Positions 23,953 through 35,947 are shown, counted from the stretch's first letter. The stretch is 64,000 nt of DNA from Lineolata rhizophorae (GCA_010093515.1 MU001672.1:1244582-1308581), one strand, 5' to 3'. Notes: generated from the letters alone by a model not told the origin. Translations and numbers: made by a program.

Positions 23953-26900
23953 ATGCACGCCCACGCCGCTGCGCCCGCCGCTGCCCTCGAGCCCGCGCCC
24001 GCGGCCAGCTACGCCCACCGGCCGGACTCTCCTCACACAACCACGGTTCCGGACTCGCCCTCGTCCCGACTGCCGCCGCCCGCCGCCTGTCCTCCGCATC
24101 ACCACCAGCCTCGACAACCCCCGGCCGCCCTCCCTGCCCCCCTCACGTCAGTGCGAAGGAAACCTCTGCCGCCGACCGCCTCGCCCATCGCGACCCGTTT
24201 CTCCTCCGCCGCCGACGACTCTCCCACACTCGACTCCGCCAGGCCTCGACGCTCCTTCACCGTCGACAGCCCTCCTGCCACGGCCCTCCCGCCGCAGCGG
24301 ACCTCGCCGACCGCCCGCTCGGCCTCCCTGAGCAACGGCACCGGCACCGGCAACCACGTCGCCGCCGCCTTCGTACCCCGGGATCTGGATAAGTACGTTC
24401 TGTTTCACCCTAGTCCTCTGCTGCGCACTTGCAGCCGGTTCCTGCAGACGAGCCATGCGCTGACCGCTTCTTGCTCTCTCCTCGTCTTTCCCAGGAACCC
24501 GCATGGACTCACGCCCATAGCGTCGCCCGCCCTAGACCTAGGCATCGAATATTCCCCGGTCAGCCCAGAGTTGCCAGACCCCCAGCGCTCGGGTGACGAC
24601 GCACACGTAGCGCCCGGGTCGTTCCATCACTTTTCCAGACCTGTTCCCCCCGAAACACGCTCCTCTTCCTCCCTCAACACCCGGCCCGGGCGGCACGACC
24701 GCTTGGCTGCCGACTTCATCGACCAGCACTACCCGACAAACCGACGTTCGCAGACCCAGGTCAGCGAAGACGAAGGCGTGCCGGCGTCGTCGTCAGCAGC
24801 AGCGGCAGGAGGCTCAGGCGAGTTAGGGTCGGAGAGCCGCGCAAGGAGCAACAGCAGTCGCCCGTCTACTATGAGCTCGTATGGACGACTGGCCACTCAA
24901 CCACCACCCAACCTTACGCTGCAGCTTGATGGCATTGCCAACGGCACTAGCGCACACGACGACAACACGAACAACGGCAACGACCACGACCACAACTACA
25001 ACACTGCCACCACGATTATAGATGACGTGGCACACGGAGACAATTCGCCTGGCTCCGCCCTATCGACGAATACGAACAAACCTAAATCACCAGGTCAGAA
25101 GTTTACGTCTTTCTTCGGGTGGAACTCGTCCTCCAAATCCCACGGAGGGACCGAGTCCCCCACGACTACCTTTTCGGAGCAGTCCCCTTCGCCTGGCGCC
25201 TCCCCAATGTTCTCTCGGTTCACGGGTGGAGGCGGCGGCGGCGGCGGCGGGGGAGGAGGGGGAGGAGGAAATGGAAGCAATGACCACTCCCACAACCGCA
25301 GCAACTCGTCCTCACGGAGTCCCGCTCCGGCCGCTCTCGATATTCCGAAAGCCAACGCCATGGGCCCTTCATCCTACTTCACCGTACCTGGCACGCCCCT
25401 CCTCTCTACTTCACCAGCCATCAACGCTCATGTCGAGGAGCTCGAGCGTGAGTTGCGCGAGGTTAGCGCAGAGTTAGCCGGTAGCATTCGCCGCGAGATG
25501 GAACTAGAAGATGAGATCGAGCGCTGGCGGGCCGACAACACGATGCCACCAGCCTCGGCTGCTGGTACGGACGTCGGCGGCCGACGCACTAGCGACTACT
25601 ATTCAGATTCAGGTGCGAGCTCCGTACGGTTACCCCTCGGAGGAGGTGGCATGGATGGTGGGAGCGACAAGTTGGAGGAGCTGGAGAAGCTGAGGAGGAA
25701 GGCCGAGCAGGAGAAGGCGCAGTTGAAGGTCGAAATGGCTCAGAAGGTGCAAGAAGAGCTACGAAGGCGGCGCGATCTCGAAGCACAGGTGGACGAACTA
25801 GAGAAGCGCCTGGAGACGACTGCTGCGGCGGTCGCGGAAGGCGCTGGGTCGTCGTCAGATGGCACGGCACGAGCGGCCGGAGGCCCTAAACCGGAGCAGA
25901 TGCAAGAACTTGAGGCTCAGCTCGACGACGCGCACCGCCGCCTCGCCGAAGAGCGTACTATGAAAGACAACTTCGAGGCGCTGATCACGGCGTTGCAAGA
26001 CGAGCTTGAGCAGCACCGCCAGGAGCGTGACAACCTGCGCGACGAGGTGGTGCCACAGCTGCGTGCCCGGGTCGAGGGCCTCGAGTCGGACAGCTCTGAC
26101 CTGAGGAGCTTGACGTACGAGAATACAAGGATGCAGCAGGAGCTGCAGAACCTGAGGAACGAGAACGCCACCCTTGTGGGCGCGAGGAGGATGCAGATGG
26201 AGCTCCAGCAGCAGCAGGCGCGCTTCAACTCCATCGCCGAGGAGCCTGAGTCGCCATCCAAGGCGGGTGTCGCCGCAGCCGCCGGCGGCATGGCGAGTCC
26301 TCGCGTCGGGCTCACGCGGTCTAACTCGCTAGCCCGAGGATCTATCATCGGCGGCATCAATGCTGGCACCGCCAGCAAGCGCGGTTCGTTGTCGCGGTCA
26401 AGCTCGGTCAAGGAACCCCGGCCGTCCGGTAACGAGTCGCCGCGCGAAGGTGGCGGCAACGTGTCGGAGCGCGTGCGCGATCTGGAGAGCCAGCGCGACG
26501 CGCTCCACCATGCGCTGCGCAGCCTGCTTCGCCGGCAGGAGTGCCAGGCGCGGCACTACGAGAAGCGCCTGAAGGTGGTGGAGGCGGAGCGCGACCGCGC
26601 GCTCAACGCCACACCGCGCCGGACCGCCTTCAGCAAGGAGGTCAGGCACCTGCGGGACGAGGTCAACCATCTGAGGCGGCGGGCCGACGACGCGCTGGAG
26701 CAGAAATGGCACTGCGAGAAGGGCCTTAGCGGGCTCAAGATGGACCTGGACCGCGCCAAGCAAGAAACGGGCTCGCTCCGGGTGCTTCTGCACGAGCACG
26801 ACATCGTGCCTCCCGACCACGAGGACAGCAAGCTCGTGGCCGACTCGCAGGCAGCGCTCGCGCTCGACCGGGCCTACTCCGAACTGCAGACCACGCACGC

Positions 26901-28012
26901 GCTGTCGCTGGCGCGGCTCAAGGACATCGAGGACGGCGGCGGCGTGGCGGGCGCGGCGCTGACGGCCGACGCGGAGCGCACCGTTGAGCTGCTCAAGCAG
27001 TCCATCTCGGACGCCGAGACGGAGCGGCTGGCGGCCCAGCGCGAGGCGGCCGAGTACCGGCACCAGGCGCGCGCTCTGCAGCAGAGCGAGGCGGCCCACC
27101 TATCCAAGGAGCAGCACCTGGCCTCGGAGCTGCTGGCGGCGGCGCGCCGCATGGACGCGCTTGCGGCCCAGTGCGAGGCCCAGCTGTCGGCGAACCGCGA
27201 GCTGCGCGCCCGCCTCGCCGACGCCATCGGCCGCGGCGAGCGCGAACAGCGCGCCTCGGCCGACCGCATCGTCCGCCTCCAGGCCGAGCTGCGCGCCCTC
27301 GAGGACCGCGTCCTCGCGGCCCAGTCCCACTCCGAGGACGTCGTCGCCAAGCACGAGGACGAGGTGCGCCGGCTCAAGGAGAGCCACGTCGTTACGCTGC
27401 AGCGCCTGGGCGCCGGCGCCGGCTCGTCGTCGTCGGCGTCGGTGGACGGCAAGCCGGGCGCGGGCGCGGGCGGTAACGCCCCCAACGGGGAGGCCGGTGC
27501 CGGCGCCGCTGCTGCTGGTGCCGCGGCAGCCGCGCTGGGCGCCGCCAACTCGACGGCCGTGCCCGTGTCGCCGGGCGCGAGCATGTTTGCGCTGCGCTCG
27601 CCGCGGCTGGATAGGCGCGCCCATGGCGGTGCGAACGGGCAGGGCGTCGCGGGCGCGGGCGCGGGCACGGGCACGATGGCCGAGTTCAGCCGGACGGAGT
27701 TCCTGGAACGGCGGGTCGGGGAGCTGGAGAAGGCGCTCGCTGGGGCGGACCGCGAGATGGAGGAGGTGGTGGGCAGGATGAATATGGCGCAGATTGAGGT
27801 GGCGGAGCTACAGGCGGAGAGGTGAGTGACTTGGATTTTTTTCTTTTGGAGTTGGCTTGGGTTAGATCTTGGAGGGGAATGGGCGGGGTGAAGACGTTGG
27901 CTAACATGATGCGTGTGTGAATAGGGACAACGCTATGAAGCATACTAGGAAGCTGCAGGCGGACATCGAGGCCGAGAGGGAGAAGGTCAGGGTGTTGATG
28001 GAGGATTATTGA
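23953..28012 (+). CDS. Large coiled-coil protein, likely ApsB/Mto1-related MTOC component
   Basis: Exons 23953-24392, 24495-27821 and 27925-28012 give 1,284 residues. The first intron (102 nt) is stop-free but has a GTACGT donor and a TTTCCCAG acceptor, and splicing joins LDK to NPHG in phase. The last exon adds DNAMKHTRKLQ...LMEDY. Residues 1-450 are disordered (Pro/Ser/Thr-rich) with a poly-Gly run at about 393-407. From about residue 456 (HVEELERELREVSAELAG) nearly the whole protein is heptad-rich coiled coil. The central NFEALITALQDELEQHRQER and NLRDEVVPQLRARVEGLE segments, followed by ENTRMQQELQNLRNEN, resemble the fungal family annotated as anucleate primary sterigmata protein B, which sits at spindle poles and septal MTOCs. 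That assignment rests on recall of the family and is moderate; another coiled-coil scaffold is possible. Confidence 0.75.
24393..24494 (+). other. Stop-free 3n intron in coiled-coil gene
   Basis: 102 nt from GTACGTTCTG to CTTTCCCAG. It reads through without a stop, so an ORF scan includes it. The splice signals and the non-conserved, Leu/Cys/Phe-rich translation favour an intron. Confidence 0.7.
25228..25272. repeat. GGN repeat coding poly-glycine
   Basis: A run of ggc/gga/ggg codons inside the coiled-coil gene encodes about 15 consecutive glycines in its disordered N-terminal part. Confidence 0.85.
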
Positions 28013-31000
28013 GAGGTTGCTCTTGACTCGGCGAGGTGAGGTGAGGTGAGGAGAGGTGGGAAAACCCGCCTTGGGGACCTAATCGATTAGAATGGCGTCT
28101 ACGAGCATCAACTTCGTCACGAATATGGAGAAAGAGGGAACAGCTTGCCTATTCGACGTTCCCTGTTTTATATCTAGCATCTACTTTGGGCCTCATAGTG
28201 GGCTAGGATAGCTTTGTTTTTTCCTTTTTGGTTGGCATAGCAGCACTTGCTGGCGCTTTTTGTGTTTCTTTTTTTGTTTTGGCTTTTTTTTTTTTTTTTG
28301 GGTTCCTGTTTGCTGGCGTTACGCAGCAGATGGGCTCTATCGTTTTAATCACGGGGTTTGTGTCGGCTTTTCTTTTCTTTTCTTTGCTTTTTCTTTCCCT
28401 CCCAGGTATGGCTGGGTGGATACGTGGTGTTTATTATATCAAAAATCGGCGGGGGCGCAGTTAAAGACGAGTCAGTTCCAGACGAGTCTCTTTTAACTCT
28501 TAACTTTTTTCTTTTAGCCTCTTCTTATTCCTTACCTTTCGTCACGCTTGTTTCGGTTACATGATTGTAATTTCGACATATCTTGTTTCTAGCTCTTCGG
28601 AACTATACTTCCCTTTCCCGTTTTCTACGCGCCGGTCCGTCCTTCCTGGGCTCCTGGTGTGAGATGACTCGTTTTGGTTACTCTACTAGAGGGGTGGTTC
28701 CTGCTATCTTCGTTTCCTCTTTGGCTTTCCGATACCCCCTCTACAGCCGGCGTGCCTGCGTGCGCCGTAGGGCGTCCGTGACCGGCTGGTAGGAATAGCG
28801 TGTCCCCTTATTTGGCTGCGGCGACGGTGGCAGTGGGAGCGCGTCGTCTCTGTGTGTGTCCACGTGTACTACTAGGTTACAGCGCCTTTTCACTTTGGTT
28901 ATGCGAATAGCAGTCGCTTTCTTTTACTATATAAGTCTAATTGCGGGGGAAAGGAGGAAACTGGTTGTATGGATTGGGCGTGGGTAGAGGTGTGGATGGG
29001 CAGGGAGTTGGTTATGTGTGTATATAGTTTTTGCGTGGAAATATGGCAATATCAGAAGTGATTGACACTAAAACGTGGATATTTGGTGTTGATGCAAGTT
29101 TGTTGGGCGGTTAGCGTGCTATGTATGCTGTCTCGTTTGAGCGTTTGGTTGGGTTCTTTTGGCAGGATCGAAACGCGTTTATGGGGTTGCTTTTGCTCAT
29201 TAGACATGGACTGCGAAAGAGGCGCTTGTACCACCTGCGGTTGTTGGGCTGCGTACTACGTAGGAGCGCGGCTTGGCGGCGTCACCAGGTGGTGAATGGC
29301 CCTTTACTACGACGTAGTACGTAGTATACACGCGCCATGTGTTGCCTCCCATTGGATCGCTGGCTTGCGCGAAGGCAGCGCCTAGCCTGACCGACCGGTC
29401 GCACACTCGAGCTGCGGCGCGACTCGCGCGTCCCGAATCTCTTTACCGCCTACGCAACTCGACCTAGTGCTGTAGTATCTCACCGAGTCAGGGCTCTCTT
29501 TTTGGCTCTGCTTGGCTAGTCCGTTCGTGACGCTCTGGCGCCGCCTCCGTCGCACAAACTACAGTACGTACACAGGAGCGGCCGCGTGTACTTTTCGAGC
29601 CGCCAAAGGACCGCAGCGAGTAGGAAAATTAACTCGGGCCGCTTTTAGGGGGTTAGGGCGGAAATACTACGTATGCGCTTCCTTCCCACGTATAGACCCT
29701 TGTAGGTCGTAGAGGCATGGGGCATGAGGGCGGGAAAGTGAAGGGCTCTAGAATGCGGCTAGACGGTGTTTTGCAGCCAAGAATCCTGGAGGCACACACA
29801 CACACACTCTCTCTCTCTCTCACACATAAGGAGGGGAACTTGTCAAGCAGCAACGCAGATCGGATCGCCCGTCGTCCACGTGTGTGGATTTTAGCCGGTG
29901 GGCGGCCATCCGGGGCCCTGTCCGGGGCTCCGTTTGCATTGCGGCTTGAAGCGGAGGGGCTCGCGGGGGACTGGCGGGAGAGCGAGACTGACATGGAAGG
30001 GCCTGTCAGCCAGTCAGTCAGTCAACCTGCTCTTTCTTCCTTTTGATTTTCCTTTTCCTTATTCCTTTTTTTTTTTGCTCTCCTCACCTCTGCATGCCGG
30101 TCTTGCAGCACCACGGGCAGAGGTGGGGATGTGCTGGGGACTCGTGGCGTCGACCTTGAACTTCGGCGGGATCTACGGTAGTTGGCGTATACGGGAGACT
30201 GTAGTGCAATAGTATACACCAGGCGAGAGACATCGGGCATCGTCAAGTCGGGAAGCCCTCACGTCGTGGCTGGTCGGCCGCCGGCTTGCAAGGGGCTCCG
30301 GTCGGCTTCGCGCAGAGACGGGACGGCGCCGGGTCGGCCAAGGCGCCGGCGACAATCGATAAGGGAGCAGCCCGGGCAGCGGCGTCTCCTCGCTGCTTCT
30401 GCTCACGCCGCTTCACTCTGCTGCGTGCCGCCGGGGCGTGTTTTCGCTCCTTCTCACTTGCGCAGCCGCCGTCCTCGCTCACGACCGCCCTTCTCTTCCC
30501 CTCCCGCCTCCCCCTCTCCAATTTCACTCCTCGCTCGGCGGCCCGCATCGCCCGTTGCTGCCCGGCCAGTGATTGACGCCCCTTCGGTCGAGACGTGCGG
30601 GTGCTCAGACCGCACGCCGGCCACAGGCTCCAGAAGCCGCCGCTGCCCCCTGCTAACCCGGCGCCGCTAAACTCGACTCCTCCCGCCGCACGGCTCCCGA
30701 CTCACCACTGCTGCTCGCCATTCACCACGCCTCGGGACTGCCTGCCGTTCCCGACGCAAAAACCTCTTCTCCGCTTCTCCTCTGTTCTGTCCTCTGTCAC
30801 TCCGCTGCCTGCCTCTTTCCCCGCCCGAGGTTGTGCGTCTGTGCCGGGCCCGTGTGCTGCCCGCGGAACATACCCCGTTCGCCTTCCGCTCTGCTCGCTT
30901 GGCGCTTTCACCCACGGCCCAGCCGCTGCTCGCAGACCGCTCCGTGCTGGTTGGCAGTCGGATCGAGCGTGAACAGCTGCAGCGGGCGCTCTCTCCTCCC

Positions 31001-31248
31001 CACGACCCGCTGTACTCCGTCCGCTCGCCGCTCGCCCGACAGACAACACATCGAACGGGTAGCTCCCGTCGTAAAGGCTAGGTGCCTACTCCTCTAGGAG
31101 TGGCCGTCCACACGCCAATCCGAGTCTCCGTCAACCGTCGCAACTACATCACGCATCCTACGAACCAAACCATACCCGCCAGCAAAACCGGAGAAGCCCA
31201 GCACCTGAGACCCCGGCCCGAATCCGAGCGCCCCTCGAATCCGGCACC
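28013..31248. other. Long intergenic / 5' leader region of cot-1
   Basis: The 3' flank of the coiled-coil gene (T-rich to about 28600) and a long upstream region of cot-1. It contains three TACGTAGTA-type motifs (29254, 29318, 29665), a CA/CT microsatellite at 29793-29826, and a GC- and pyrimidine-rich leader from about 30230. No protein-coding gene is supported. Confidence 0.5.
29793..29826. repeat. Compound CA/CT/CA microsatellite
   Basis: Consecutive (CA)n, (CT)n and (CA)n dinucleotide runs in non-coding DNA upstream of cot-1. Confidence 0.9.
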
Positions 31249-31541
31249 ATGAACCAAAACAACCGGCTGCAGCTCAACTTCGGCTTCAACGACCGCAACC
31301 CCAACAACTACAATGCGGGCGGAGGACCCAACGGACCGGGCGGCGGCGGAGGCGGCGCTCACGGCTCCGACGTCGGCCGCGCTTTCCCAACTACGCCTTC
31401 GACCTTCCCCCAGCCCATGTACCCGAACCAGCAAGGCCAGCAGGAGGTCTGGGGCCAGCAGCCTTCGACCGGCTACGCCAACGCCGGCTACTTCATGAAC
31501 AACCCGTACCAGCCGCAGTTCCAACCACTGCCGCAGCAACA

Positions 31542-31576
<35 letters not shown>

Positions 31577-33618
31577 GTTACCGCGGCCCGCCGCCCACCA
31601 CGGCCGCCTACGATGCCGCCACCAACGGCCTCGTGCACCAGTTCTCGCACCAGAACCTGGGCGGCGGCGGCGGTGGAGGAGGCGCGGGCGCGGGTGCAGG
31701 AGGGTCGGCCGCGCCCCGGGCCCAGAGCCCGTACGGCAGGCAGCCGTCGCCGAGCCAGCGGCCGCGCACGGCCGGCGCGATGCCGTCGGCGCAGCAGTAC
31801 GGCGGGTACCTGAATGCGCCGGGCATGCCCCAGGGCGGGTTCGGCGGCGGGCAGATGGGGGGCGGCGCGCCGTCGCATACGGACGACGAGCCGCCGGCCA
31901 AGAATCCGGACCGGTACGCGGAGAACTTGCAGAGGAGGGCGAAGCTGTCGACGGAACTGGTGAGCAATTTTTTCAAGGAGAATGTGCAGAGGGCGAGGGA
32001 TCGGAACGGGAGGTGAGTGCTTGGTTTTGGCTTTTTCGTTTTGTTTGGGCTTGGGGGGTTTCGGTTGTGCTACGAGGGGAAACAAACATTTCGTGGGTTG
32101 CGATGGACTCTTGGTTGGCGAAGGCGTCGATGAGCGAAAGGTCGCGTGGGCTAATATCTCGTTCTCATCTTGGCAGGGCTCTCGAGCTGGACGGCATCCT
32201 GAAGGATCCTGCCATCCCCGAGGCCAAGAAGGAGCAGAAACGCAACACGATGCGCCGGGCCGAGGCTCAGTTCCTCCGCTTCCTGCGCACGAAGGAGTCG
32301 CCGGACAACTTCCAGACGGTGAAGATCATCGGCAAGGGTGCCTTCGGCGAGGTCAAGCTGGTGCAACGCAAGAATGATGGCAAGATCTACGCGCTTAAGT
32401 CGCTCGTCAAGTCGGAGATGGTGAGCCGCGCCCCGAAAATATGCGGTTTCAAATATGGTTGCTAACACTGCAGTCCAGTTCAAGAAGGATCAGCTGGCGC
32501 ACGTGCGGTCGGAGCGCGACATCCTCGCCGAGTCGGACAGCCCGTGGGTAGTCAAGCTGCACACGACGTTCCAGGACAACACGTTCTTGTACATGCTGAT
32601 GGAGTTCTTGCCCGGTGGTGATCTCATGACGATGCTCATCAAGTACGAGATCTTCACTGAGGACATCACGCGCTTCTACATGGCGGAGATCACGCTAGCC
32701 ATTGAAGCAGTACACAAGCTTGGTTTCATTCACCGGTACGGATGAGTTTTTCGTCTTCTTCTTCCCCCTTAGGTTTTATTTCATACTCCCTTGAGATCAT
32801 ATGGTGAAGATACTTATGTATGCAACTCCACCACAAACAGCGACATCAAGCCGGACAACATCCTGCTCGACCGCGGCGGGCACATCAAGCTGACCGACTT
32901 TGGTTTGTCGACGGGGTTCCACAAGGAGCACGAGGCGTCGTACTACCAGCAGCTGCTGTCGGGCGCGAAGCATAAGAACCGCGACAACCGGTCAAGCATG
33001 TCGCTGGACCAGATCCAGCTGACGGTGTCGAACCGGACGCAGATCAACACGTGGCGCAAGAGCCGGCGGCAGCTGGCGTACTCGACGGTGGGCACGCCCG
33101 ACTACATCGCGCCCGAGATATTCTCGGGCAAAGGGTACGACTTCGGGTGCGACTGGTGGAGCCTGGGCACCATCATGTTCGAGTGCCTGATCGGGTGGCC
33201 GCCCTTCTGCGCCGAGGAGCCGCGCGACACGTACCAGAAGATCGTCGACTGGCCGCGGCACCTGCACTTCCCGCCGGACCAGCAGCTGTCGCGGCGGTCC
33301 GAGGACTTCATCCGCAGCCTGGTGACGGACCCGGAGCGCCGGCTCGGCCGCGTCGGCGGCGCGCACGAGATCAAGGCCCACCCGTTCTTCGAGGGCGTCA
33401 ACTGGAGCCAGCTCCGGCTGATCCGTGCCCCCTTCGAGCCCAAGCTCCAGAGCAACGTCGACACGGCCTACTTCCCCATCGACGAGATCGACCAGAGCGA
33501 TACGAGCGCGGCGCTGCGGGCCCAGAGCGAGGCCAGGGGCGAGGACCTCGCGGCCGAGATGAGCCTGCCGTTTATCGGGTATACGTATAAGAGGTTCAAT
33601 GCGTTTCATGGGACGTGA
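31249..33618 (+). CDS. cot-1: NDR/LATS-family Ser/Thr kinase COT1
   Basis: AGC-group kinase of the MOR/RAM pathway that controls hyphal tip growth and branching. Exons 31249-32012, 32177-32420, 32479-32735 and 32841-33618 give 680 residues. The N-terminus (LNFGFND..., [19 protein letters not shown]) follows the Neurospora COT1 pattern, with an added poly-Gln run (about residues 95-109). The MOB-binding N-terminal regulatory region ([20 protein letters not shown]) precedes the Gly loop GKGAFGEV (about 308-315), Lys329, HRDIKPDN (Asp423), DFG (Asp441) and the long NDR insert before [14 protein letters not shown]. The hydrophobic motif [11 protein letters not shown] is near the end. The acceptor at 32478 is preceded by a competing CAG at 32473; only the downstream one keeps EMFKKDQ in frame. 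The HRD codon is split by the third intron. Confidence 0.95.
31531..31576. repeat. CAG/CAA repeat coding poly-glutamine in cot-1
   Basis: Run of cag and caa codons in exon 1 of cot-1, encoding about 15 glutamines in the disordered N-terminus. Confidence 0.9.
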
Positions 33619-34897
33619 GTATGTTGGGGGCGTGGGGAGGGAGCGGGTGTATGGACGGGTGTGGGACGTTGGTGGGGGCTTGGTAGTGTCTGGTGGGACG
33701 TGTGCGGGAGGGATGGGCGTCCTGGGCAGAACGTGTTGAACGTGCGTAGTATGTGTGTGTGTGCTGAGAGGGCTCCGGCGGTTGGCTTGATGGTTTCTGG
33801 CGGTTTGGTATTGAGGGGATTGGTTGAACAAATGGCAACTTTGAGTGGTGGGGCGGGCAGATGGCAGGCTAGTGGTAGAGAGCGCGCGTAGGCTAGGCTG
33901 GGCTAGGCCACTAGTCATTGACTATGTGCACGGAGGACTGACGGATGGATGGATGGATGGTTAGTTGATCGGTTGGGCCAGGGAGTCGAATGTTCAGAGG
34001 GGCAGGCAGCTGTATGCAAGAAATGACTTTTTTTTCTTTTCTTTTGCCTTCATCTCCTAGGGTTTTCCTATACACTTGTGCGTGCTTGCTGGTCTGCTGG
34101 GGGAATTTTCTCTTTTTCGACCTTTATTAACCTTTGCTACCTCTTTTGCCACGGAGACTTGCATTCCCAGTTCTGCCCTCCCCCGGTTGATACGTGAGTT
34201 GTCCTAAGGACGGATTGACGGGACGAATTGACGGGAAAAGAAGAGAAAGCATTGAATATGAAAGAAAAGGAGAAAACTGAATGGATGGATCCGATGGTTT
34301 GCTAGTTGGTCAATAAATCACAGCGCCACTAGAAATGGGGATGGAAATGGATAGACGAAAGGGGGGTTAGGAGCCTGTGACAGAAGCGCATTTATAGGTG
34401 CGATAGATACAATGACACAGTCGAGAGTCTACAGCGAGTGAGTGGACGAAGGTATAACGCGTGCCATTCGAGTCAGGCTCAGATTTTCTCATGGTGACGC
34501 TTGAGGTAGTACTCTTATGTACCGTGCCAACAAGTTTTTTGGATGTGTGACGGCCGATATATGTGGTAGGTATTTTAATCTCGAGTCCCATCAACGCCTA
34601 CTGCAGCCCATCAAAACTCCTGCACTTTTTATCTAGCACCTCATAGCTCCTGGTGGACATGCAATGTTTGTGCCGGGCCGCTCTCCACAGTTATGACTGC
34701 ACTTTGCTGCCCTGCCTCCCTTGCTCGTGGTCCTTTTGAAGTTGACAATGCTGCAATCGAAGCATAAAGTACAACCGTTTCAGCCCTCCATTTTATTAAT
34801 CCTTATCTCACGCCAGGCCACTCCATCGCCCGACCCGCTTCAGCAGGTCCCGCGCCCGCTATTCCGACAGGCACGGTTGTCGGAACCCGCCCGTCGA
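33619..34897. other. Convergent 3' region between cot-1 and RPB12
   Basis: Both genes end toward this region. It holds a GGAT tetranucleotide repeat at 33943-33960 and T-rich stretches near 34030. No gene or RNA was recognised. Confidence 0.5.
33943..33960. repeat. GGAT tetranucleotide repeat
   Basis: Four and a half perfect GGAT units in the 3' flank of cot-1. Confidence 0.9.
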
Positions 34898-35320
34898 TCA
34901 CCGCGCCTCGAACTGCACCATCCTACCCGGCGCCGAAAACCACATTAGCACCCGCCCATCTCACCTATTCGTCCTCTCCTTGTATAACACCCGATGCCCG
35001 CACTCCTTGCACCGGATCACGTCCCCGCGCCTCAGCAGCACCCGCGCGTCGCAGTCCCCGCACGCGTACTGCACCGCGCGGCTCGTGTCCTCGTACGCGC
35101 CGCCCGCCGTGGCCGCGAAGTTGGCGCCCACCGCGCCGCCGCCGCCGCCGCCCGCCGTCGCCGCCCCCGTCGATGAGCCCGCCAGCGTCGCGCTGGCGCT
35201 CGCCCCGCCGCCGTACACGCTGCTGTTGCCGAGGGTCGCGCTGGAAGCGCCCCCGCCGCCGCCGCCGCCGCCGGTGCTGCTGCCGCCGGGAGGCGGCGTG
35301 TACATGGGGGTCTGGGACAT
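34898..35320 (-). CDS. rpb12: RNA polymerase I/II/III shared subunit RPB12 (RPABC4)
   Basis: Small zinc-binding subunit shared by all nuclear RNA polymerases. Exon 35320-34965 encodes the CxxC...CxxC ribbon (YACGDCDAR then VIRCKECGHRVLYKERTN) and would stop at RTNR. A 41-nt intron (34964-34924) with a GTGAGA donor, TGCTAAT branch site and GGGTAG acceptor joins a 25-nt last exon that supplies the family's invariant RMVQFEAR ending. The spliced protein has 126 residues. The zinc ribbon and tail make up the last 45 or so; the preceding 80 are a Gly/Ala/Ser-rich extension longer than in most relatives. The ATG at 35320 is the first plausible one before the extension; a start further upstream or a 5' intron cannot be excluded. 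The gene is head to head with NAR1. Confidence 0.88.
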
Positions 35321-35947
35321 TTGTTCGGTGGCGTCTGTAGGCGGTGGTGGTGGGAGCAAAGGTTGTCGAAGTTGTGGAGGTTGTGGAGGTGGTGGTGGAG
35401 ACTGGAGCACCCGGCAGAACAAAAAAGAGAGAAGGCGGTGATGGCGGCGGCATGCGGCTCCCGTCGGGGAATTTCTCTTGGGGGGCCCGCAGGCGGTGAA
35501 AGGCGGCAGATTGGGTCATTGGTCAGGGTTTAGAAATCGCGCGCTATCGATAGGGCGGGCGTCCCGCCACTGGCGTCCTTCTTCCTGCACGCCGACGCCG
35601 GAGATGCAAAGTCCGTCTTGATGTTGTGTTTCTCCTTGCGTGACTCCGAAGTTTTCTGGTTTGTACGCTCACTTTCTGTAGCTCCTTGGGTTTCTTCTTT
35701 TCCATTTCCCCTCTTATATTTACTTGCCACGCTCGAAGATACCCCGGGTTTATTAGACGCGTCTGCATTGTGGTTTACGGGTGAATTTTTTCTAGCATCT
35801 TCGCGCCCGAGGAAGAGCTTTATCTTCCCAGACCTCTCCGGCACTGTGGCGGACAGGATCCGCATACGGTTCGATCCCAATCAGTATAGCCTTCTAGGGG
35901 CTTCCCCCTGCTCTTTTCGCACTGGAACGTAGCCGCAGAACCTCACC
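35321..35947. promoter_or_regulatory. Bidirectional promoter between RPB12 and NAR1
   Basis: 627 bp separate the two divergent start codons, so both promoters must lie within it or overlap the genes. The RPB12 side carries GGTGGT/GGAGGT repeats (35340-35400); the middle is AT-richer with T-rich runs (35640-35720). No specific factor site is claimed. Confidence 0.5.

Noticed and set aside
33599-33640. GTGAGT at the cot-1 stop codon as a possible donor for a further exon
   Set aside because: COT1 proteins end shortly after the KRF hydrophobic motif, so the stop at 33616-33618 is the natural end.
35860-35885. GGTTCGATCCC, perfect B-box match upstream of NAR1
   Set aside because: T-stem does not pair and no upstream A box or cloverleaf is visible; it sits in a protein-gene promoter.
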